Shown piece by piece: positions 41,359 through 50,164 of a DNA stretch of 61,984 bases (its first letter is position 1; every line of letters starts with the position of its first letter). A model generated the notes under the pieces. The model was not told where the DNA came from and made no database searches. It worked only from the letters and a program-made list of their open reading frames with translations. The stretch covers positions 1 to 61,984 of the forward strand of contig CAYGVJ010000010.1 in assembly GCA_964353255.1 (NCBI GenBank), written 5' to 3'. The translations under genes were made by a program, and so were the position numbers. The stretch is from VFZS01 sp964353255 (GTDB lineage Bacteria; Acidobacteriota; Terriglobia; Bryobacterales; Bryobacteraceae).

Positions 41359-44300
41359 CTAGAAGTCGATGCGCAGGTTGAACTGGATCACCCGGCTCAG
41401 GCCGCGCTGGGTGGTGACCCGGCCAAAGTCAGTGCTGGTCGGGTCGAGGTTCGGCCCGGCGAAGTTGGTGTGGTTGGTCGCATTCAGAAGATCCACGGCG
41501 AACTTCGTCGAGAGCCGCTCGGTGATGCGGAAGTTCCGCTGCACCTTGACGTCCCAGTTGCGGATGCCATCCGCGCGCAGCGCGGCCAGCCTGATCGGGA
41601 AGACTCGCACGTGATAGCTGCCGGGCTGGAACGCCGTCCGGCCTTCGAAGCCGTTGTAGCCGGAGGCAATCGCCGCCGTGCCGGAGGTGACCCGAATATT
41701 CGGATCGAACCAAACGTGGACGTCCTTGGAGTGCAATTCGCCGTGCTTGAGCAGATCGCCGATGTTGCTGCGGTCGCCGTAGAAGAACCGGTTGCCCCAG
41801 TCGCCCGTGGCGGGGCCGCTCTGAAACTGGTAGATCCAGCTCGCGGTCCAGCCACCTATGAGGTGCTGGATCGGGTTGGCAGCCACCCACTTCCGGCCCT
41901 TGCCGAACGGCAGGTCGTAGATGGCCGTCCAGGCCAGGCGGTGCGGCAGGGTGTTGTTGTTCGGCCGCCAGGTCGGCGCCTGGTCGAACTCGTTGGCCAT
42001 CCAGTCCTTCACGTCGCTGAAGGCGCGCGTGTACATGACGGCGGTCTTCAGGCCCTGCGCCATACGCTTCTCGAACTGGAGCTCGAGGTCGTGGTACTTC
42101 ATCCGCCCGAAATTCGGCTGGTTGAGCCTCAAGTTGTTGCCCATGTTGATATACGGGCGGAGCAGCTCGTGCCTGCGGATCGTCGTGCTCTGGAACCCAC
42201 TGACGCTGGTGGTGAGGAAGGTGTACACCAGCGGATCGGACGACGCCAAACCCGGCGCGGTGACCTTGAGGTTGAACGGGGTTGTGATGTTGGCGTTCAT
42301 CAAGTCGTCCTGGGCCTGATTGCGGACATTGCCGGTAGCCCAGTACTGCCCGGGCAGGTAGCTGATTCTCTGCGTGACCGGGATGTTGGACCACGACCCG
42401 TTGTAGGAAGCCTCGATCACCATGTCGTGCCGGAGTTGGCGCTGGAACCCGAGTCTCCACCGATGCTGCATGGCGGGCTCGTAGTTCCGCGGCCAGTAGC
42501 TGAAGCTGGCGCCCTGCGCGATCACCGCACCCAGCGTGTTCCCGTAGGGCGTGTTGAAGCGGGTTCCGTCGGCGCGCACCGGGAAGGGGTCCACCATCGG
42601 GTTCTTGCTGGACGACAGGCCGCTAGCCGCTCCGGTTCCGCAGCAGAAGCTCAGCCCGAGGTCGGTCGTCATGGTCGTGCTCGTGGCCTGGCTGTAACCG
42701 TTCTGGTTGCCCCGGTCGTTCATGGGGTTGAAGGTGTCGGAGAACATGCCGTAGCCGCCGCGCAGCACCGCCTTGTCGCCGATCTGGTAGACCAGCCCCA
42801 CGCGCGGCAGGAAGTTGTGCGTGCCATCGGTTAACGTCTTGCCGTACTTCTGGCCCAGATACCAGAAACCGCCCTGGACCTTGAACTGGCTGGCGGCCAG
42901 CTCCGGAATCGGGCTCTTCGCGTAGGCCGCTTCGGCGGCGTCGGCGAACGGCGGCCGGTAGGTGGCGTCGAAGCCGCCGGCCACGCCCCGGTTGAAGCGC
43001 TCGGTCATCCCGGCTTCCCGCTCGTAGCGCAGTCCCAGCGTAACGCGGAGCTTGTTGGTCAAGCGCCAGTCGTCGTTGATGTAGAAGGCGCGGAACCGGT
43101 TCGAGATGAGCGCCGAGTCGTTAGTGTCGATGCTGATGCCGCCGGGCAGGGCCAGCATGAACGCCGCCCACTCCAGCGCGACGTTCGATGCGGTGGTCGT
43201 GTTGTCGGCCTGCCGCACGTAGTTCTGGTTGAACTCGCCGAAATTGCCGGAGGAGTTTCCCGGCCCGCGCGCGGTGAACCAGTAACGGCGCTCCTGCCAG
43301 CCGTACTTGATGGAGTGACTGCCGCGAATGGTGGTCATCGCCAGCTTCAACTCGCCGGTGGAACCAAGGGTGCCGATAACGGGATAGCTGCCGTTGCCGC
43401 CGTCGATGTCCTCGATGTTGGCGAATTGGATTCGCGGCAGGTGGTGGTAGTCGCCTGCCTTGGCGTCCAGGTAGGTCGGCAGGCCCACGTCGGACGGCTT
43501 GTAGCTGGTCGTGAGCACGTTCTGGGCGCCCTCGGCGAACCGCATGTAGTTCACCCCGAGGTCCAGGATGTTGCTGGAGCTGAGCGTCCAGATCCAGTCC
43601 CCGCCCGCACCCTTGTTGATGCGGGTGAGGCCGTTGCGCTGCAAGCCCCGCTTGGTTTCGTACATCCAGTCGTATTCGTCGGCCAGGCGGTGGTTCCAGT
43701 ACCAGCGGCCGAATACCCGGTGCCGGTCTCCGATTACGTAGTCCACGCGGTTGACCAGGGCGTTAAACCGCTCGTTCTTCGGCATAGCCGACCCGTAGTA
43801 GTTGTTGGCGCCCTCGGCCGAGACCAGGCCCGGCACGTCGTTGGGCTTCGGATACAGCGGCGTGTAGAACTTGTACACCGGGTTCAGCACGGGGACGCCC
43901 TTGTTGCCCGGGAACGGCGTTCGAACCACCCGGCTGCCTTCCTGGCGGGCCGAGCGCGGATCGTAGATGGTGTACTTCACCGCGTCGAGCGCCAGCATAT
44001 CGGAGAAATCTCCGTCCCGCCAGGCCATCTTGGGCACCGTGCGGTTGATCGAGCTGGTGGTTTCGGCCTTGTTCTGGTAGATGCCGTCGTAGTGGAAGAA
44101 GAAGAACAGCCGGTCTCTTCCGTTGTAGATTTTCGGGATGCGCACCGGGCCGCCGAGGCTGGCGCCGAACTGGTTCGAGCGGCCAGACGCCTGTTTCTGG
44201 GCATTCGGCGAAACCTTGCCTTGTGCCACCTGCGCGTCGTATTGGAGGCGCGTGAAGTGCGACGTGGCGTTCCAGCGCTGCTGCCAGTGCTGATCGAAGA

Positions 44301-45060
44301 GGTTGCCGTGGTAGGTGTTGGTGCCCGACTTGGTGGAGACGTTGACCGTGGCGCCGGAGGTGTGGCCGGAGGAGGCGTCGAAAGATGCGGTCTCCATCTT
44401 GAATTCGTCCACCGCGTCCGAGGACGGCACGAAGCCGACGCGCCGGCCGGTGCCGGTGGCCGGAGCGCCGTCAATGGTGTACTCGTTCTGGCCCACGCCG
44501 CCCATGGTGTTGAACGCCGATGTCCCGCCGTTGTCAAACGGCCGCCGGTACTCCGGTTGCCCGGTCCACTGCATGCCCGGCGCAATGGCCGTCAGGGCGA
44601 AGGGGTTCATGTCCGAGAACGGCAACTGGATGATCTCCCGGTTGTCGATGACGCGCCCGCTGGAGGCCGACGTGGTGTCGAGCAGCGGCGCCTGGGCCGT
44701 GACTTCCACCGTCTCGGCAAGCTGCCCCACCTGCATCTGCACTTCGATGTCGAGGCGCCCGGCCACGTTCAGGTCCAGGCCGGTGCTGCGCACCCACTTC
44801 TTGAAGCCGGGAGCCTCGGCCGAGACCGAGTACTTGCCCGGGTTCAGCAGGCTCACCTCGAAATACCCCGTCTGGTTGGTGGCCGTGCGGTTGGAGACGT
44901 TGGTCTCCGTGTTGGTGACGATGACGGTCGCGCCGGGGATCACGGCGCTCTGCGGGTCGATTACGCGGCCCGAAATGGTGCCGCGGGACTCTTGCGCCAC
45001 AGCCGCGACCGCGGCCAGCAGCAGCAAGGCTACACCAAGAGACAACAGCTTCCTAGACAC
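41359..45060 (-). CDS. TonB-dependent receptor, Oar-like (second copy)
   Basis: A 1233-residue outer-membrane receptor. It has a signal peptide (MSRKLLSLGVALLLLAAVAAVA) and a carboxypeptidase-regulatory-like domain (ISGRVIDPQSAVIPGATVIV, YSVSAEAPGFKKW). A plug follows (IIQLPFSDMNPFALTAIAPG, then SGHTSGATVNVSTKSGTN). The long barrel (FGASLGGPVRIPKIYNGRDR onward) closes with the terminal strand SRVIQFNLRIDF. It has the same family layout as the receptor at 35.5 kb, but the sequence is clearly diverged, so it is not a recent duplicate. It follows malQ on the same strand with a 24-base gap, which suggests cotranscription and a possible link to alpha-glucan uptake. Confidence 0.93.
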   Translation of the reverse strand: MSRKLLSLGVALLLLAAVAAVAQESRGTISGRVIDPQSAVIPGATVIVTNTETNVSNRTATNQTGYFEVSLLNPGKYSVSAEAPGFKKWVRSTGLDLNVAGRLDIEVQMQVGQLAETVEVTAQAPLLDTTSASSGRVIDNREIIQLPFSDMNPFALTAIAPGMQWTGQPEYRRPFDNGGTSAFNTMGGVGQNEYTIDGAPATGTGRRVGFVPSSDAVDEFKMETASFDASSGHTSGATVNVSTKSGTNTYHGNLFDQHWQQRWNATSHFTRLQYDAQVAQGKVSPNAQKQASGRSNQFGASLGGPVRIPKIYNGRDRLFFFFHYDGIYQNKAETTSSINRTVPKMAWRDGDFSDMLALDAVKYTIYDPRSARQEGSRVVRTPFPGNKGVPVLNPVYKFYTPLYPKPNDVPGLVSAEGANNYYGSAMPKNERFNALVNRVDYVIGDRHRVFGRWYWNHRLADEYDWMYETKRGLQRNGLTRINKGAGGDWIWTLSSSNILDLGVNYMRFAEGAQNVLTTSYKPSDVGLPTYLDAKAGDYHHLPRIQFANIEDIDGGNGSYPVIGTLGSTGELKLAMTTIRGSHSIKYGWQERRYWFTARGPGNSSGNFGEFNQNYVRQADNTTTASNVALEWAAFMLALPGGISIDTNDSALISNRFRAFYINDDWRLTNKLRVTLGLRYEREAGMTERFNRGVAGGFDATYRPPFADAAEAAYAKSPIPELAASQFKVQGGFWYLGQKYGKTLTDGTHNFLPRVGLVYQIGDKAVLRGGYGMFSDTFNPMNDRGNQNGYSQATSTTMTTDLGLSFCCGTGAASGLSSSKNPMVDPFPVRADGTRFNTPYGNTLGAVIAQGASFSYWPRNYEPAMQHRWRLGFQRQLRHDMVIEASYNGSWSNIPVTQRISYLPGQYWATGNVRNQAQDDLMNANITTPFNLKVTAPGLASSDPLVYTFLTTSVSGFQSTTIRRHELLRPYINMGNNLRLNQPNFGRMKYHDLELQFEKRMAQGLKTAVMYTRAFSDVKDWMANEFDQAPTWRPNNNTLPHRLAWTAIYDLPFGKGRKWVAANPIQHLIGGWTASWIYQFQSGPATGDWGNRFFYGDRSNIGDLLKHGELHSKDVHVWFDPNIRVTSGTAAIASGYNGFEGRTAFQPGSYHVRVFPIRLAALRADGIRNWDVKVQRNFRITERLSTKFAVDLLNATNHTNFAGPNLDPTSTDFGRVTTQRGLSRVIQFNLRIDF

Positions 45061-45084
45061 AAATGACCTCCTGAGACACTAAAC

Positions 45085-47397
45085 TTAACCGCTAACTCTA
45101 GCCGCTTCATCATACGGCGCACCCGCGGCGCTTGTCAATACCGAAAATCCGCCACGCCCGCTCCGCTCCAGCCAGCTCCGGAACATCACCACGAAGTCGC
45201 GGGCCTGGGTGTAAGCGCTTAACTGATCGAGCGAGAATTTCATCTTTCGTTGCCAGTTCGGATACTGGGCGATGCTGGCCGGCAGGTTCTGCTGCTCGGT
45301 CTCCTTGAAGAGGTCCTCCTGGTTGAGCACCATCAGCCGGCACGGCGTGCCGGCCAGAAATCCCACCACGGCGTTGTGCAGCTCCCCGGTCAACTCCGGC
45401 AAGTGCCCGGCCCAGCGCGGGACCCACTCCGGCAGCAGCCCGAGTCGATGCAGCAGGTCCAGGAGCTTCTGCTTGTCGCCGGCGCGCTCAGCCCACTGGC
45501 GCTGGTAAGCCGCCTCATCCGGCAGCAACCCGGCCGCGCGGCGCGCCTCGATATCGCGGCCCAGCCAGAAGCCGGCCAGCGTCGGCAAGTCGTGCGTGGA
45601 AGAGGACACCAACGCCTCGGTGCGGTATTCCTCCGGCAGCCGGAACTCGCCGCGATCGTTCTTCTCGAAGTATGGCACCTGGTAGCCGAGCAGGCCGAAC
45701 TGGTCCAGCGCCTGCCGCATCTGGGGAGTCACCGTACCGAGGTCCTCGCCGATGATGATCACCCGGCGGCGGACGCTCTCCAGGGCCAGGATTCTCAGCA
45801 GGTCCTCCCAGGGCTCCCGCACGTAAGCGCCTTCAGTCGCATCGCCGCCCTCCGGAATCCAGTACAGCCGGAAAAAACGCATGACGTGGTCGATGCGCAA
45901 GGCGCCGCCATGCCGGCAGTTATGGCGGATAGACTCCACCAGCAGCCGGTAGCCGTCCTGGCGGTGACGCCCGGCGTCGGGGGGCGGGAACGACCAGTCC
46001 TGGCCCTTGGGCGCAAAGCCGTCCGGCGGCGCTCCCACGCGGCAGCCGGAAACGTAAAACGAACGGTGCGCCCAGAAGTCCGCCCCGCAGCGGTCCGTAG
46101 CCAGCGCCAGGTCGTGATACAGGCCGATCTCCAGCCCCCTGGCTCGCGCACACCGTTGCGCTGCCGCAAGCTGGAGGTCCAACTGCCACTGGATCCACTG
46201 GTAATACATCACCGCCCGCCAATGTTTCTTGGCGAACCGGCGCACGGCCTCCGAGTCCGGATCGTGGTACGCCGCCGGCCAGTCCGGCCACACCCAGACG
46301 TCCGGGCGCCGGGCGTGGATCCACTCCTCCAGCGCCCGGTAGGTGGCGTGGCGCTCCAGAAGTTCCCCTTCCTGGCGGACAAACTCCTGGAATCCCCGAA
46401 CCCGCGGGCCGTTCCGCCAGAACTCCCCCAAGAACGCCGCAAAAGCCAGCTTCAAGGCTTCGAGCTTTAGCGCGTGGACGCGCTCGTAGTCCACCAGCTC
46501 GGAGGAGCGCAGCGCCTCCAGTTCCGCCTGCACTTCCGGCGTGGCCAGCCAGGCGCGGGCGCGGCGTGAGTTGCGGAAATCCTCGATCCGCTCGACGTCC
46601 AGGTAGATCGGGTTCTTGTACAGCGTCGAGGTGGGCAGATACGGGCTGGCGTTGAAGGGCCGGCGATTCCCGATGTCGTGCAGGGGGTTCAAACCCACGA
46701 AGCTGACCCCCACCTCGTCCGCCAGCCAGTCGAGGAACTGCTCCAGATCGGTGAAGTCGCCGCAGCCCCAGTTGCGGGCCGAACGCAGCCCGTAAAGCGC
46801 CACCGCCAGCCCGGCCCGGCGCTCCGAATCCCGCATAGCGGGCGGCGCCCAGGCGCGATCCGGGCACAGGATCAGCCGGGTCAGGCTGCGCGCGGCCTCC
46901 CCGCCTGGCACAGGGAGCGTCACCACCGCCTCGTGGTAGCCCAGCGGCAGATCCGGCGCGAGCGGCACGTTCTTGCGCATGAAGGACACCCCGCGCAGGG
47001 TGATGCCCCCAGTCTCGGGTAGCTCCTTCAGAGCTACTTCCCAGAACCGCTGGCCGCCTTCTTCGAGCCGGATCTCGATGGTAGCGACGCCGTCGGCCAG
47101 AGCTGAGGGCACGTTCAGCGCCAACGCCCGCGACTGCTCTCCCAGCACGACTACCGGCAGCGTCAGGGCGCTCCATTCGCTCCACAGGCGCTCTTCCACC
47201 GCCCGGTCCAGCTTCTCCAGGGTGTCGCCCCGCACGCCCAGGGATTTGAGGATCGCGCGCTTGACCGCCGGGGGCGTCTCGTGCCACTGCCCCCAGGTGT
47301 CCCGGTAGCCCGGCTCTATGCCCCACAGCTCCGCGGCGCGTTCCAGCGCCTGGTCAAAGGTGGAAGCGGGTTCGAGATTGACGATTTCACCAGACAA
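45085..47397 (-). CDS. malQ: 4-alpha-glucanotransferase (GH77)
   Basis: A 770-residue amylomaltase that transfers alpha-1,4-glucan segments between maltodextrins. GH77 motifs: SFVGLNPLHDIGNRRPFNAS, LRIDHVMRFFRLYWIP (nucleophile Asp), IIIGEDLGTVTPQM (acid/base Glu) and SSSTHDLPTLAGFW (transition-state Asp). The N-terminal ~200 residues are an extra beta-rich domain, as in long MalQ forms. Translation begins with TTG, with a GGAG upstream, because no ATG precedes the domain. It is cytoplasmic and works with GH57 or glycogen enzymes. The next gene downstream is the TonB receptor. It is divergent from nuoB with a 44-base gap. Confidence 0.93.
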   Translation of the reverse strand: MSGEIVNLEPASTFDQALERAAELWGIEPGYRDTWGQWHETPPAVKRAILKSLGVRGDTLEKLDRAVEERLWSEWSALTLPVVVLGEQSRALALNVPSALADGVATIEIRLEEGGQRFWEVALKELPETGGITLRGVSFMRKNVPLAPDLPLGYHEAVVTLPVPGGEAARSLTRLILCPDRAWAPPAMRDSERRAGLAVALYGLRSARNWGCGDFTDLEQFLDWLADEVGVSFVGLNPLHDIGNRRPFNASPYLPTSTLYKNPIYLDVERIEDFRNSRRARAWLATPEVQAELEALRSSELVDYERVHALKLEALKLAFAAFLGEFWRNGPRVRGFQEFVRQEGELLERHATYRALEEWIHARRPDVWVWPDWPAAYHDPDSEAVRRFAKKHWRAVMYYQWIQWQLDLQLAAAQRCARARGLEIGLYHDLALATDRCGADFWAHRSFYVSGCRVGAPPDGFAPKGQDWSFPPPDAGRHRQDGYRLLVESIRHNCRHGGALRIDHVMRFFRLYWIPEGGDATEGAYVREPWEDLLRILALESVRRRVIIIGEDLGTVTPQMRQALDQFGLLGYQVPYFEKNDRGEFRLPEEYRTEALVSSSTHDLPTLAGFWLGRDIEARRAAGLLPDEAAYQRQWAERAGDKQKLLDLLHRLGLLPEWVPRWAGHLPELTGELHNAVVGFLAGTPCRLMVLNQEDLFKETEQQNLPASIAQYPNWQRKMKFSLDQLSAYTQARDFVVMFRSWLERSGRGGFSVLTSAAGAPYDEAARVSG

Positions 47398-47429
47398 GGA
47401 GAACCTGCTCCGATTCTACCTTTCCATGG

Positions 47430-47435
47430 GACAAT
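47430..47435 (+). promoter_or_regulatory. -10-like element of nuoB
   Basis: GACAAT ends six bases before the nuoB ATG, so a transcript from it would begin at or next to the start codon. No convincing -35. Confidence 0.35.
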
Positions 47436-47441
47436 AGGGCC

Positions 47442-48017
<576 letters not shown>

Positions 48018-48101
48018 CGGGTTCCCTGCCGCGCATCTAAGCCCGCTCTTTTCAGCCTCCTGGAGCCCGACAAAGAACGGTCCCTCACTGGTATGATTCG
48101 T

Positions 48102-48109
48102 GCCGATAA
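48102..48109 (+). promoter_or_regulatory. sigma-28-like -10 element upstream of flaG
   Basis: An exact GCCGATAA, the FliA -10 consensus, lies 41 bases before the flaG ATG. The -35 (TAAA at 15 bases upstream) is not conserved. The exact octamer and its position before late flagellar genes make it credible. Confidence 0.5.
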
Positions 48110-48150
48110 GACCATTGAGGGCGAAGAACCTTCGCCCCGAGGAGGGCCGT

Positions 48151-48444
48151 ATGAACGTCGCTGCAGTACAGCACCTTGATGGCCAAACGCTGGCGGCAGC
48201 GCCCCTGGTGGTGCCCGCCGAGAAGCTCACCGAGCAGCGGGAGCTTATCCAGGCCGTCAAAGCCGTCAACGCGGCAGAGTTGTTCGGGCAGAACAGCGAG
48301 TTGACCTTTGTCATGGACCGCGAGACCAGTCGGCCAGTAGTGCGCCTGATTGATCGCAAGACCCAGGAGATCATCCGCCAGATTCCGCCGGAGTACCTAT
48401 TGCGCATGGCCATGGGGTTGAGAGACCTGGAAAAAGTGACATGA
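48151..48444 (+). CDS. flaG: FlaG family flagellar protein
   Basis: A 97-residue protein of the FlaG family, often encoded next to fliD and fliS and affecting filament length. The conserved C-terminal part is LTFVMDRETSRPVVRLIDRK then IIRQIPPEYLLRMA. The N-terminal 40 residues are low-conservation. ATG 48151 follows GAGGAGG. It lies 54 bases before fliS, with fliD, usually between or beside them, missing. The sigma-28-like octamer upstream suits a late flagellar gene. Confidence 0.9.
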   Translation: MNVAAVQHLDGQTLAAAPLVVPAEKLTEQRELIQAVKAVNAAELFGQNSELTFVMDRETSRPVVRLIDRKTQEIIRQIPPEYLLRMAMGLRDLEKVT

Positions 48445-48498
48445 GCCGAAACGACCGGAAAGCGCGCGACGCAGCCGATGAGTCCGTCGAGAGACGCT

Positions 48499-48945
48499 AT
48501 GAGGAACAGTGGATACGCGGCATACGTGGAAAGCAAGATCCTCTCGGCAGACCCTATTGAACTGGTACAGATACTTTATCGAGCCGCCCTGGAGTCGATC
48601 GGCAGCGCGCGCCGTCACCTTCAGCAAGGCGACATTGCCGGGCGGAGCAAGGAAATCAGCCGCGCCATGTCCGTTATCACCGAGCTGATACTGGCGGTTG
48701 ACCGCGAGGCCGGCGGCACGCTCGCCCAGAACCTGATCGAACTCTACGACTACATGCAGCGGCGCCTGATTGAGGCCAACGTGGAGCAGAAAGAGGAGCC
48801 CCTGGCCGAAGTGGGACGCCTGTTGGGTACCCTTTTGGAAGGGTGGATGCAGTCCCGGCCTGCCGCTAGTCCGGAAACCGTCGCGATCAGCGCCCCCGCA
48901 CTGCCCATCGCCCCATCGCCCGCCCTGAGCGGGCTGAGCGCCTAG
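48499..48945 (+). CDS. fliS: flagellar export chaperone FliS
   Basis: A 148-residue helical chaperone that binds flagellin in the cytosol and prevents early polymerisation. Family motifs: YAAYVESKILSADPIELVQI, LYRAALESIGSARRHL, and AMSVITELILAVDREAGGTL with the following LIELYDYMQRRLIEAN. I prefer ATG 48499 (MRNSGYAAYVE), which gives the family start; ATG 48478 would add seven residues. The C-terminal 25 residues (Pro/Ala-rich) extend beyond the core. The flagellin gene is not in the window. Confidence 0.93.
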   Translation: MRNSGYAAYVESKILSADPIELVQILYRAALESIGSARRHLQQGDIAGRSKEISRAMSVITELILAVDREAGGTLAQNLIELYDYMQRRLIEANVEQKEEPLAEVGRLLGTLLEGWMQSRPAASPETVAISAPALPIAPSPALSGLSA

Positions 48946-48948
48946 CGG

Positions 48949-49056
48949 CCTGTCCCGCAAGTTCCTTGACAATAGCAGCCTGCGTGGCCGACAGGCCGGG
49001 TGCCCTCTGGGCGCCTGTCCCACGATTTCCCATTGCAAAGCTGTTCGCGGGACAGG
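48949..49056. repeat. inverted-repeat element between fliS and flgM
   Basis: CCTGTCCCGC (48949-48958) and its exact complement GCGGGACAGG (49047-49056) bound about 88 bases. A third CCTGTCCC lies inside at about 49013-49020. CCTAG occurs on both outer sides (48941-48945 and 49059-49063), which could be a 5-bp target duplication. It has the look of a small MITE-like unit or a long-stem terminator between two convergent genes. Confidence 0.4.
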
Positions 49057-49065
49057 AGCCTAGAC

Positions 49066-49338
49066 TCACTTCTCCGGCTGTAGGTGGAATTCCACGAGAC
49101 GCCGGGCCAGTTCGTCGGCCGGCGGAGAGTAGGAGCCCACTTCAACTTCCAGCCGCAACCGCTCCAGGTGCGCGTCTTTGTCCCCGTCCCCCGAGAGCAC
49201 CCGGGAAAGCCGAGACAGAGAAACCTGGTCCGCGTGTGCACCGACCGTCGCCTCCGCAGCGCCCACGGGGAGTCGTTCGATCGGCTCAACTGGGGCCGCT
49301 GACTTCACCTGAGCCGGCTGGTAGTACTCAATCCGCAT
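49066..49338 (-). CDS. flgM: anti-sigma-28 factor FlgM
   Basis: A 90-residue FlgM-type protein that binds FliA until the flagellar hook is complete and is then exported. The family core is visible: ADQVSLSRLSRVLSG, then LERLRLEVEVGSYSPPADEL and ARRLVEFHL. It is short and probably mostly unfolded alone. A sigma-28-like promoter lies upstream on the minus strand, which fits the usual autoregulation by FliA. The gene converges on fliS and faces away from the DUF507 gene. Confidence 0.9.
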   Translation of the reverse strand: MRIEYYQPAQVKSAAPVEPIERLPVGAAEATVGAHADQVSLSRLSRVLSGDGDKDAHLERLRLEVEVGSYSPPADELARRLVEFHLQPEK

Positions 49339-49355
49339 GGTGTGCCTCTAACATC

Positions 49356-49383
49356 TTATCGCACCGGCAGTGACGACGCTTTA
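49356..49383 (-). promoter_or_regulatory. sigma-28-like promoter of flgM
   Basis: On the minus strand TAAA (complement of 49380-49383) is followed after 16 bases by TGCGATAA (complement of 49356-49363), against the FliA consensus TAAA-N15-GCCGATAA. Six of eight -10 bases match and the spacer is one base long. It is 17 bases upstream of the ATG. Confidence 0.5.
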
Positions 49384-49576
49384 GCAGACTGCCGAAAAAG
49401 GCTGCCGGCAGCGTTTGACACCCGCTTCGGCGCGCAAGTACACTGGTTGAGGAGGTTGCCGGAGAAGTCCGGGGCGAACTGGAGCCTTCTCTACCCGTGG
49501 CTGCAAGTGCTTGATGCGGAAGGTGGGACGGGCTTCGGCGTGTCCCTGCCGCAACCCGCCAGAGTCACGGTGGAAT

Positions 49577-50164
49577 GTGCTGCTGGCCCGGGAATTCGTC
49601 GCTTACTTGTCGCGCAAGGTGGTGAAGCGGCTCGCTCCTCACACACTGGAGACCGCGGACACCCGCATCACCGCCGAGACCCTCGCCGGCATCATCACTG
49701 AAGAGCTGCAAGTCGAGGACCGCCTCAACGACGAAGTCCGCGAGATCCTCAGCCAATACAGCGACTACATGCGCCGGGAAGGGGTCAGCTACCAGGAGAT
49801 GTTCCGCCGCATCAAGAACACTCTCATCTCCCAGCGCAAGGTGATCCGCGCCGCCGGCCGGGACACCGGCGACAATATGAAGCTGTCGCGCGACAAGGTC
49901 ATCGACATGTCGCACAAGATTGTCTCGGGGCTGCGCCGCTCGCGGGAGGTGCGTCTCAAGCAGGATCCCAACGAAGTGCGCCTGGAGCTGGTGCGCCGCA
50001 TCACGGAGCTGTTGCAGCTCGAGGAGCGGGTGGACCGCACCGCCCGGCAGAAGGTGCGCTCCCACAAGCGCGACATCCCCGAGGGCAGCGAGGAGTGGGA
50101 TCTGCTGCTGAGGCGCTACTACTCCGAGGAGCTGAAGAAGCTCGGCATCGATCTGGCGCGATGA
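49577..50164 (+). CDS. DUF507 family protein with two fused domains
   Basis: A 195-residue soluble helical protein. It holds two DUF507 domains in tandem. The first (about 1-100) begins LLAREFVAYLSRKVVKRL and contains VEDRLNDEVREIL. The second (about 101-195) begins MKLSRDKVIDMSHKIVSGL and contains EERVDRTARQKVRS. In other bacteria two separate DUF507 genes often lie side by side. The function is unknown. GTG 49577 is the only start that fits the first domain. Its stop overlaps the ribokinase ATG by four bases. Confidence 0.8.
   Translation: MLLAREFVAYLSRKVVKRLAPHTLETADTRITAETLAGIITEELQVEDRLNDEVREILSQYSDYMRREGVSYQEMFRRIKNTLISQRKVIRAAGRDTGDNMKLSRDKVIDMSHKIVSGLRRSREVRLKQDPNEVRLELVRRITELLQLEERVDRTARQKVRSHKRDIPEGSEEWDLLLRRYYSEELKKLGIDLAR

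Noticed and set aside
35554..45060. Recent duplication of the two TonB receptors
   Set aside because: Same architecture, but the sequences are clearly diverged and lengths differ by 121 residues; ordinary paralogues.
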